IMG/VR virus record: IMGVR_UViG_3300034257_000039
Coordinates: 1-32,816 of that record
DNA: 32,816 bases
Reading direction: 5' to 3' (one strand)
From: a virus
Shown: one piece after another, positions 21,953 to 28,016 of the stretch
How positions within the stretch are numbered: the stretch's first letter is position 1
Layout: every line of letters begins with the position of its first letter
Program-made: the position numbers and the translations under genes
The notes under the pieces: model-generated
What the model was told of the DNA's origin: nothing
The model's input: only the letters and a program-made list of their open reading frames with translations
Database searches by the model: none

Positions 21953-22986
21953 TCGTCCCAGCCTCCGGTAGTTGCATTATAAACTCCGAGGCTTCCGCCT
22001 GGTCCATCGCTTTTCGGGTACTGTCCCCCGGAGGCGCTGATCGGCCTGAGGGTTTCAAACTCGGCGCTGATCCTGTCGAAATCCGAAGCTGAAAGGGTAG
22101 TATAATCCTCTTCCTTTGTCTCGAGGTTCCGCTCCTGCCTGACAGCTGCAAACCTGGCATAAGCCGCCGCCCTGGTTTCCTTGTCCTTTTCTTCCTTGAT
22201 AGCCGCCGCTATCATTTCGGGTAATTTTTCCATATGTATCATGCTCGCTTTTTCAAGTTCGAGGGAGGCGATTAAAGCCGCCTGGTCTTTATTTTTCTGC
22301 TCGAGTTCTGTAATAGAGGCCTGGACTGCTGGGTCTACTGGATCCCCTGCAGCTCCTCCGGGTCCTCCGGGTCCTGCCTTGATATCGGCGAGGGCCTTCT
22401 CGAGGGCGTCGAGCCTGGCCGTTATCTCTTTCATCGGGTCGTTTGTCGGGTCTGCTGTGGGATCTGCCACTTTATCACCTTTTAAATTTTTAGTACAAGC
22501 TGATTTTTTAGATGCTGTGATCTCAAAAGTTGACGGGCTGCTCCGTCCTATCTTTTCGGTCTTTTTTGCTGCCTCAGCTGCGGAAATGTCCCAGGTTGAC
22601 CCCTCCCAGGCTGGAAACCTTACTAGGGTCATAGATCGGGCTGAAAATCCCTGAGAAAAGCCGTTTTCGTTCCCCTGCTCCCAGGCGTAAACGCTCCAGT
22701 TTTTTTCCCAGGTCCCTTCTAAAATTTTAGCTTCCGCCGCTGAGTCTGTGATAATTCCAGCCGCCCAAATATCGCCGCCGTCCTGCCAGGCGTCCGTGAT
22801 CCTCCCGATTTCCGCGTAAGGGTCCTCGAAAAAATCGCATATATGGGCCTCTGTCCGAGTGCAAACCCGGATAACCGAAGACTTCAACGAATTTATGGCG
22901 TTTTGAGCCTCGGAAGAAGGAACGCCCCAGCCGTTCGCGTTTATTACGTCCAGCGGAAAGCATTTCCCTTTAATTAAAATAGACAT
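21949..22986 (-). CDS. Prohead protease-scaffold fusion
   Basis: 345 residues. Residues about 1-150 resemble XkdF-like prohead protease domains: VCTRTEAHICDFFEDPYAEIGRITDAWQDGGDIWAAGIITDSAAEAKILEGTW. A Gly/Pro-rich linker (about 160-220) and a long charged coiled coil (about 220-280) follow, as in protease-scaffold fusions; the C-terminus is helical. It precedes the capsid genes. A TATA-like box (TTTATATTA on the minus strand) lies about 28 bases before the ATG, so this operon leader may start at the ATG (leaderless). Catalytic residues cannot be named with confidence. Confidence 0.75.
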   Translation of the reverse strand: MSILIKGKCFPLDVINANGWGVPSSEAQNAINSLKSSVIRVCTRTEAHICDFFEDPYAEIGRITDAWQDGGDIWAAGIITDSAAEAKILEGTWEKNWSVYAWEQGNENGFSQGFSARSMTLVRFPAWEGSTWDISAAEAAKKTEKIGRSSPSTFEITASKKSACTKNLKGDKVADPTADPTNDPMKEITARLDALEKALADIKAGPGGPGGAAGDPVDPAVQASITELEQKNKDQAALIASLELEKASMIHMEKLPEMIAAAIKEEKDKETRAAAYARFAAVRQERNLETKEEDYTTLSASDFDRISAEFETLRPISASGGQYPKSDGPGGSLGVYNATTGGWDE

Positions 22987-22989
22987 TTT

Positions 22990-23150
22990 ATAATTTTATT
23001 GGAACAACAATAATATAAATTTATGTATGTTAGTATGTTTGCTCACGGTTATGTGCTATCGATTTTAATTATATACAATTGGAACAGATTATATACTATT
23101 GAGTCTAATTGATAGCTTGACTTTCTGAAAAAAAAGGACGAAAGGAGCCG
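22990..23150. promoter_or_regulatory. Divergent promoter region between structural operon and cargo genes
   Basis: For the minus strand, TTTATATTA near 23011-23019 lies about 28 bases before the ATG at 22986, which fits a leaderless start. For the plus strand, two TATA-like boxes, ATTATATACAATT (23068-23080) and GATTATATACTATT (23087-23100), are about 20 bases apart, upstream of AAAGGAG (23141-23147). The word ATTGGAACA occurs near 22995-23005 and near 23077-23086 and may bind a shared regulator. Confidence 0.55.
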
Positions 23151-23155
23151 GTACT

Positions 23156-23470
23156 CTGGAGTATATTTTTGATAAAGAAGGAAAGGCCATATCGATTTTA
23201 GAGTATGGAAAGCTGTTTCAAGATTTTGATTATAGAATAATAGCCCAGGATACCCTAATAAATGGGGTTTTTATCTCGACTATCTGGGACGGAATAGACC
23301 CTTACGGAGGAAAAAGGGTTTTTTTAACTGACGTGTTCAATGATGACGAATTAACAGAACACCTGGAGAGCCGCCGATATCTTACAGAGGAGGAGGCCCG
23401 GCTAGGCCAGGCTGAACTAATAAAAAAGTATTCCCCCAGGAGGCTTTTAAATTCAAACTTATGTATTTAA
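23156..23470 (+). CDS. Small phage-type protein with candidate CTG start
   Basis: 104 residues. CTG at 23156 has AAAGGAG exactly 8 bases upstream; an in-frame TGA lies 30 bases before it and no ATG, GTG or TTG lies between. The segment GVFISTIWDGIDPYGGKRVFLTDVF resembles a common small phage and plasmid protein with the pattern VSTVWLGLDH-(F)-G-PPLIFETMVF, of unknown function. The C-terminal region is charged and helical (TEEEARLGQAELIKKY). First gene of the plus-strand cargo operon. Confidence 0.65.
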   Translation: MEYIFDKEGKAISILEYGKLFQDFDYRIIAQDTLINGVFISTIWDGIDPYGGKRVFLTDVFNDDELTEHLESRRYLTEEEARLGQAELIKKYSPRRLLNSNLCI

Positions 23471-23702
23471 ACAGTTGACCGCCGTAATGGTTTTTTTAGT
23501 ATCTGACGCCTTACTCTGGATTATCCGGGAGGATATAGGCATTTATTTTTATGTTGGACTTATTTTAATTCTCTGGATATTCTTTTTCGCGGTATGGTCT
23601 GGTTTTCCGTTCTTGCTTTCTGCTCCTGTCCCGAGTAAGATAATAATAGTAAATGATTTAAAAAGCGCCTTTGAAAAAGTAGAGGAGGAAAATAAATTAT
23701 GA
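23451..23702 (+). CDS. Small membrane protein with candidate ATT start
   Basis: 83 residues from ATT 23451, which has AGGAGG 7 bases upstream (23438-23443) and an in-frame TAA immediately before it. A later TTG (23475) has no ribosome site. The product carries two membrane segments (about TAVMVFLVSDALLW and IYFYVGLILILWIFFFAVW, residues about 9-22 and 30-49), then a short charged tail. It overlaps the previous gene by 20 bases and the next gene as ATGA. Function unknown; candidate host-membrane protein. Confidence 0.6.
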   Translation: MQTYVFKQLTAVMVFLVSDALLWIIREDIGIYFYVGLILILWIFFFAVWSGFPFLLSAPVPSKIIIVNDLKSAFEKVEEENKL

Positions 23703-23887
23703 GAAAAGCCCTTAACCATCAAATTAAAACTCCTGTTTGCTGTGAAATTTATATGAAAAAGCAATCTGTACGGATAGGCCCCTCCTTAAAAATGAAACCC
23801 GTTTCTCATATCTGCTTAATTTGTGGTAAAATAATTTTGGATCCTGCAGCTTTTGAGGAGATCCGGATAAAAGAGGCCATAGAATGA
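23699..23887 (+). CDS. Small Cys-containing protein, unknown
   Basis: 62 residues, ATGA overlap with the membrane protein; GAGGAGG upstream. It has a Cys pair CC at residues 14-15 and a CLICG motif at about residues 39-43, which could form a zinc-binding site. Basic N-terminus. Overlaps the next gene (ATGA). No family is recognised. Confidence 0.6.
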   Translation: MRKALNHQIKTPVCCEIYMKKQSVRIGPSLKMKPVSHICLICGKIILDPAAFEEIRIKEAIE

Positions 23888-24411
23888 AACAGGTTGAGAC
23901 TATCGAGGACCTCGAAGCCTATAAAAAAATTGAATGCGCTTGCGAGGTATGCCGGAAATTTTGCGAGTTTCGGCCCTGCTGGGGAACTCCAGAGGAAATA
24001 AAAAGGCTGATCGAGTCCGGATTCGGAGGCCGTTTAATGCTGGATTGGTTCAGTGATGAAACCCCAGCGGGCCGGGATATTCTTATCCTGACCCCTGCGA
24101 TAAAGGGAGCTGAGGGACAGCCCGCCCCCTTTTCCCCTCTAGGAAAATGTACTTTTCTAAAAAATGGTTTATGTGAAATAAACAATATAAAACCGATAGA
24201 AGGGCGAGCCTCCAGCCATTTAATGAGAAATGAATTAAACAAATGTCATGTAATCCTGGCGAAATGCTGGGAGACTGCAGAGGCCCAGGCCCTTATAGAA
24301 TACTGGCGAAAAGTTGTACTCTGTAACGGTTTACCCTCTGGATATGGCGGAAACTTACCGCCCGGATTTGAAGCTTTAAAACTTTTAAAAGATCTCAGTA
24401 AATTGATTTAA
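23884..24411 (+). CDS. YkgJ-like cysteine-cluster protein
   Basis: 175 residues. Cysteine pattern: C-x-C-x2-C-x3-C near the start (residues about 18-25), a CW at about 32-33 with the sequence WGTPEEIKRLIESGFGGRLMLDWFSDE, then GKCTFLKNGLCEI (about 102-114) and KCHVILAKCWET (about 132-143). This is the arrangement of the YkgJ/UPF0153 family, Zn or Fe-S binding proteins of poorly known function. The conserved RP-x2-CR end of the family (YxxRPxxCR) is replaced by IKPIEGRASSH, which departs from the usual pattern. Part of the cargo operon; starts at an ATGA overlap. Confidence 0.7.
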   Translation: MKQVETIEDLEAYKKIECACEVCRKFCEFRPCWGTPEEIKRLIESGFGGRLMLDWFSDETPAGRDILILTPAIKGAEGQPAPFSPLGKCTFLKNGLCEINNIKPIEGRASSHLMRNELNKCHVILAKCWETAEAQALIEYWRKVVLCNGLPSGYGGNLPPGFEALKLLKDLSKLI

Positions 24412-24423
24412 GGAATTTTTAAT

Positions 24424-24984
24424 ATGCCCGAAATAACCGAAACCCCGGAAACCCCAGAAACAACGACGACAGAAGAAACGACAGAAGAAACGACAGAAGA
24501 AATAAAAGAAGAAATCGAAATAGAGTTCCCCGAGTGCATTTTAAACTATATCAGCCTGGGCGAAGAAATAGAGGCCCTGGAGTCTAAGATCGGATTATAT
24601 GAAAGCTCCATAGAAGACCAGGAGGAGAGGCTCGAGAAATATCTGAATATGGGGACCCAGGCGAAGAATATAGGATCTGATTTAAGCTATATCCTGCTGG
24701 AACTTGCAGCGATTAACGCCGACCTGATAGAAAAGAGAACCGATATAATCTTAGACAGGAAGGAGCTAGATAGACTCTATAATAAAAGGTCTGATTGTTT
24801 CACAGAGGCCGAGGCCCTGGGCTGGGAGTATGCCCCGATATGGAAAACTGATAAAATATTCCCGTATTGTTCGCATACCTGGAGAATCAAAAAAAGTCCT
24901 GAGGAAATTAAAGAAGAACTCGAAAACATGGATCCTAGCGCCAGGGCGTTTATAAATTTATTGAGTGCGTTCAAAACAGAATAA
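24424..24984 (+). CDS. Thr/Glu-rich coiled-coil protein, unknown
   Basis: 186 residues, AAGGAA 8 bases upstream of ATG. The first 35 residues are low complexity, made of Thr, Glu and Pro (TETPETPETTTTEETTEET). Residues about 44-122 form a heptad-rich coiled coil, and the rest is a small mixed domain with Cys and Trp (CFTEAEALGWEYAPIW, CSHTWRI). Cytoplasmic; no membrane segment. Last gene of the cargo operon. No family is recognised. Confidence 0.65.
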   Translation: MPEITETPETPETTTTEETTEETTEEIKEEIEIEFPECILNYISLGEEIEALESKIGLYESSIEDQEERLEKYLNMGTQAKNIGSDLSYILLELAAINADLIEKRTDIILDRKELDRLYNKRSDCFTEAEALGWEYAPIWKTDKIFPYCSHTWRIKKSPEEIKEELENMDPSARAFINLLSAFKTE

Positions 24985-25159
24985 AACTTATTTTTTAAAT
25001 ATTTTTTCCTCTTTTTTTACTAAAAATGATATGCTCAGGCCCCGCCCTATATTTATTATATCCTTATCCTAAAATCAAAAACAAATAAGTATAATTTTCG
25101 TGTATTGAAATTATTATAGATATATTAAAATTTAATATACATTTTTACAGAAGTCCGCC

Positions 25160-25271
25160 GATGATTAAACGTTTTAGACTTTAATATATTAAGCCTATGT
25201 GAATAATAGTAAGATTTGGCTGTTTAGTCTACCCTCTCAGGCTGAAAAAAGATAGTCTAAAATTAATCATC
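25160..25271. repeat. Inverted repeat around about 70 bases
   Basis: 25160-25180 reads GATGATTAA-ACG-TTTTAGACT, and 25254-25271 is its complement apart from the three-base ACG insertion. The stem could fold in either RNA strand. An alternative 8-bp pairing, TTAAACGT with ACGTTTAA near 25278, would compete with it, as in a switching structure. Confidence 0.55.
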
Positions 25272-25346
25272 TAATGACGTTTAAGAAGTACAGAAAAGGA
25301 GTATAGAAAATATACTAAAATATGGGTAGGCCCTCGCCCAGGATTG

Positions 25347-25387
25347 GCTTTATTTTGGGCTCGGGCTTTGTGTGGATAAAATAAAGC
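25347..25387. repeat. Perfect 10-bp stem-loop
   Basis: GCTTTATTTT (25347-25356) pairs with AAAATAAAGC (25378-25387) over a 21-base loop. The flanking GCCCTCGCCCA can also pair with TGGGCTCGGGC in the loop, giving an alternative fold. Confidence 0.5.
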
Positions 25388-25609
25388 AAAAATAATAAGA
25401 GTTAGCTGTATAAAAATTTATCGTAATTAAAAGAGTTTGGGAAGTGGGCCCCCGGATCATGCAGGATCTAGGGGTAATGCCAAATTAAGGAGGTTCTCGC
25501 TGTCCTGATAGTCTATTTTCTACATAGAGGTTCTGCCATATGTCTCATCGACTCAGAAGATACTTAACAAATAATATTAGTTATCCTGATATAAAAATAT
25601 TATTATTGT

Positions 25610-25867
25610 TTAATAGTCCGCTTTTTTAGATGTCTTCTTTAATTTCTTTGGCTCGGCGCTTGCTGTGTATTCCAGGACTATAACTCCAGGGAGAAGGTCC
25701 TTAACTATCTGCAGTATTGCCTCTTGCATGTCTGGGACGTAGCCCTTAGTCATTTGGGGCGTAGCCATAGTATTAAGGTATTCCTCGAAGGTCTTATTAT
25801 CCGATTTCCAGGGCCCGCCGTCCGGGCGTTCTGCGATCCTATCGCCTACGAACTTTATTTTTATCAT
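25610..25867 (-). CDS. Unknown protein downstream of MuF
   Basis: 85 residues, ATGA overlap with the MuF C-terminal frame. The N-terminal part is basic and hydrophobic (KIKFVGDRIAERPDGGPWKS), a helix follows, and the end is very Lys-rich (KKLKKTSKKADY). Position after the MuF gene suggests a head-assembly role, but no family is recognised. Confidence 0.65.
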   Translation of the reverse strand: MIKIKFVGDRIAERPDGGPWKSDNKTFEEYLNTMATPQMTKGYVPDMQEAILQIVKDLLPGVIVLEYTASAEPKKLKKTSKKADY

Positions 25868-26262
25868 AGTTTTTCCTCTTCGTTTTTAATAAGTTGTTTT
25901 GTGCCTGGGATAACCGAGAGATCCAATTTAAGAAGCCTGAGCTGAACATCGTGATCCAGGATAAACTTATCAATCCTGTACTTGTCGTTGAAAGTGTCTA
26001 TATCCTTAAAAACGTCGCTTATGATCTCGCTGTCTATCCGATCCGGGAGGGCGTCGAAGTGCTGGCCGTATTGCTGGGTAAAATCCCGGTTTTCTATTAA
26101 AAGATCCTCATTCCTAGATTTCGAGGTTACGGGTAATAGGGCGCTTCTGCAATTGTGAACTATTACCCCGTTTGCGATATAACTTTCATCTTTTAAAACT
26201 GCGAGATTATAGACTGTTTGAGATTTGCATCTCCTGATTCTAGTAATTTTTTCAGTTTCCAT
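25864..26262 (-). CDS. MuF minor head protein C-terminal part with intein C-domain
   Basis: 132 residues. Residues 1-37 are an intein C-domain: TVYNLAVLKDESYIANGVIVHN is a block F/G sequence ending in His-Asn. Residue 38 is the C+1 Cys, and CRSALLPVTSK continues the MuF motif PPLHxxCR-x-LLPV of the N-terminal half. The rest is the MuF C-terminal tail. ATG start with AAGGGG 7-8 bases upstream. It overlaps the HNH gene by 70 bases. After splicing the joined protein would be about 326 residues. Confidence 0.85.
   Translation of the reverse strand: METEKITRIRRCKSQTVYNLAVLKDESYIANGVIVHNCRSALLPVTSKSRNEDLLIENRDFTQQYGQHFDALPDRIDSEIISDVFKDIDTFNDKYRIDKFILDHDVQLRLLKLDLSVIPGTKQLIKNEEEKL
26152..26262 (-). 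other. Intein C-domain (37 residues)
   Basis: Codes for a C-intein of 37 residues with the terminal His-Asn and the next residue Cys. Its own ATG and Shine-Dalgarno site support independent translation, so that the domain could act in trans. Confidence 0.8.
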
Positions 26263-26936
26263 CCTTCGCCCCTTTTTAATTCATTATCTGCTTTACTATG
26301 ACAAGAAGGGCAAAGAGTAATTAAATTTTCGTGATTGTGTCTTTTACATACTCTATAAGGAATGATGTGATGTACTTGTAAAGGCTGTTTATATAATTTT
26401 AAAGATTCATTTTCTGTTAAATTACATACTTGACAGGTATAATTATCTCTTTTTTTAACTTGCTCCCTGGCTTCGATAAATTTTTTATGTTTCCAATATT
26501 TTTCGCCGCCTGTCCATTGTGGGTGATCCTTACCGCATACGTTCCACATTGGATTATTATTCCCAATATGTTTTTCTGAACTGATTAATAAACCTGGGTG
26601 ATCGTTTTTTGTTAAACCTTCGCACCATGTAGGCCGCCCTATATTTTTTGGCTGGCCGTTCTTCCTTACAGCTTCATTCGCTGCCTGTGTTTGGGCTTTA
26701 ATCTGCTCCGGAGTCATTAAAGAATAGCGCCTTTGATTATCTTCAGAGATTGACCGGGATTTAATTTTTAATTCTTTCATCCATTTGGATATAGTTTTAG
26801 CATGAAAATCGAGTTCTTTATCGATCCCGTTTCTTATAGGGAGCCCCTTATCCCAATGTAACATATACAAAATATCTTTAATTGACATCCTGTATTTTAA
26901 TTCGCAAAACTTCCAGTTATTCAATTTTATTGACAT
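26193..26936 (-). CDS. HNH endonuclease inside split intein
   Basis: 247 residues from the ATG at 26936 (GAGAGGT upstream, 6 bases). It carries the HNH pattern CQVC (168-171), QVHHIIPY (187-194, two catalytic His), Asn 205 or nearby, and LCPSCH (208-213). A putative helix-turn-helix lies at about 40-70 (DFHAKTISKWMKEL) and a NUMOD3-like GNNNPMWN at about 125-132. HNH enzymes are typical homing endonucleases. The frame is the same as that of the intein N-domain upstream, separated by one TGA, and the 3' end overlaps the C-domain gene. Its role is probably homing of this intein. Confidence 0.85.
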   Translation of the reverse strand: MSIKLNNWKFCELKYRMSIKDILYMLHWDKGLPIRNGIDKELDFHAKTISKWMKELKIKSRSISEDNQRRYSLMTPEQIKAQTQAANEAVRKNGQPKNIGRPTWCEGLTKNDHPGLLISSEKHIGNNNPMWNVCGKDHPQWTGGEKYWKHKKFIEAREQVKKRDNYTCQVCNLTENESLKLYKQPLQVHHIIPYRVCKRHNHENLITLCPSCHSKADNELKRGEGWKLKKLLESGDANLKQSIISQF

Positions 26937-27038
26937 GAAATACCTCTCGACAGAAAGGTATATGTTCTTAAAATTAATATAACTTTTGGCGCTCCTGTTA
27001 TTGAAATAGCCTCTCGACAAGACTATTTTTAAGGGGCG

Positions 27039-28007
27039 TCAATATACTATAGCTATCTCGTCGTTTTCCTGGAGATCTCCAGCTAGAACCCATAAAAATA
27101 TATTATCTCTTTTTGTCAGTACAGGGTGATTTTCAGTAATTTTTATTGTCCTTTTGCCTGTCGATATCTCGATTATATTATCTGCGTATCTTAACATTGT
27201 ATGCGTTACGGGCTGATAATTTTCTAAATGGGTTAAAACGTGATCCCCTATTCTAATGTCTTCGATGTTCTTTTCACCGAATGACGTTTCAATTTTCGTT
27301 CCCTGAATTAAACAGTGGTGATGGAGAGGAGGCCTGAACTTTCCTATATCGTTTGAGTCTGTCCTTATTATCGTTCCGTGAAAAGTTTTACATTGATCTG
27401 TTGTTTTGTCGTCGATCTCTGCGTAAAACTGCAGCTCAGGGATACCCATATCCGCGTATCTGTGAACCGCTGTATTCTGGGAAACGTCAGCCGTAAAGGT
27501 CCGCGTGAATCGAGTTGCTTTGTATTTTGAGCCGCCCCAGAGATCTTTTATTCTGTTTGCTAACTGGTTAGGATGAATTTCATAAATTGCTTCTTCTTTA
27601 AGAATCCTTATTATGGATTCGGAAACCTCGGCGCTGAGTTCCTTTGAGGCCTTGACCGCTTCCTCTGTTATGGGTAATGGCTTTTTCTTTGCAGCTGCTC
27701 GCCTCTGGCCTGGGGAAGGCTTGCTTAACAGCCTCGCCGCCTGTGCTGATCCGCCTTTCTTCCCCGTCCCGAGGTCCAGGGCTTCTATTTTATTGTCGAC
27801 ATAATCGACGGACTCGATATAAATATCGTCGATAATCTTGTCTACCTGGGCCTGGTATGTCTGGCTCGAAAATTGAGTTTTTACGCTGCTCTGGATCTGA
27901 GGACCTGGCCGTCCTACCGCCCCTTTTAAAAAAGTCCTGGAAAACAGGTTTAAGAACCTGCCTTCTATTTTCCTCATTGCCTCAGTATCGGCGAGTCTCT
28001 GCTCCAT
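27039..28007 (-). CDS. MuF minor head protein N-terminal part with intein N-domain
   Basis: 322 residues. Residues about 1-231 are a MuF-type minor head protein: RFTRTFTADVSQNTAVHRYADMG, YAEIDDKTTDQCKTFHGT and GKFRPPLHHH leading to the conserved Cys. Residues 232-322 are an intein N-domain starting with Cys: CLIQGTKIETSFGEKNIEDI (block A) and TENHPVLT (block B, TxxH). The frame stops with TGA at 27039. The rest of MuF is in the next gene, so the whole protein needs splicing. The gene follows the portal gene, as usual for MuF proteins, which aid portal and DNA handling in the head. Confidence 0.9.
   Translation of the reverse strand: MEQRLADTEAMRKIEGRFLNLFSRTFLKGAVGRPGPQIQSSVKTQFSSQTYQAQVDKIIDDIYIESVDYVDNKIEALDLGTGKKGGSAQAARLLSKPSPGQRRAAAKKKPLPITEEAVKASKELSAEVSESIIRILKEEAIYEIHPNQLANRIKDLWGGSKYKATRFTRTFTADVSQNTAVHRYADMGIPELQFYAEIDDKTTDQCKTFHGTIIRTDSNDIGKFRPPLHHHCLIQGTKIETSFGEKNIEDIRIGDHVLTHLENYQPVTHTMLRYADNIIEISTGKRTIKITENHPVLTKRDNIFLWVLAGDLQENDEIAIVY
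27042..27314 (-). other. Intein N-domain (91 residues)
   Basis: Codes for Cys1 to Tyr91, with blocks A and B complete. The insertion point is exactly the conserved Cys codon of the MuF PPLHxxC motif, so the N-extein ends in His-His-His and the splice product restores PPLHHHCRSALLPV. Confidence 0.85.
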
Positions 28008-28016
28008 GATCCCCGG

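Larger units (their letters stand above)
24985..25609. other. Long non-coding stretch with hairpins
   Basis: No supported gene; only a 20-codon frame (25322 onward) is present. It contains a long-range inverted repeat (25160-25180 with 25254-25271) and a perfect 10-bp stem at 25347-25387. A T-rich stretch after 24984 may end the cargo transcript. The stretch separates the plus-strand cargo operon from the minus-strand portal operon, which ends at 25610, so the two converge on it. Confidence 0.6.

Noticed and set aside
22181-22654. Open frame of 157 codons opposite the protease/scaffold gene
   Set aside because: It is a shadow, with a composition of Ser and Ala typical of the reverse strand of a GC-rich helical gene, and no ribosome site.
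25440-25500. Possible tRNA near the GC-rich stretch 25440-25490
   Set aside because: No cloverleaf with proper acceptor, anticodon and T-arm could be built.
26936-27020. Longer HNH protein starting at TTG 27020
   Set aside because: The ATG at 26936 has GAGAGGT at a good distance and yields a normal HNH gene; the TTG lies in the other copy of a duplicated word and adds 28 residues without a pattern.
25864-28007. Group I or II intron instead of an intein in the MuF gene
   Set aside because: The insert shows intein blocks A, B and F/G in the correct frames and the splice point falls on a Cys codon; no conserved intron core is seen.
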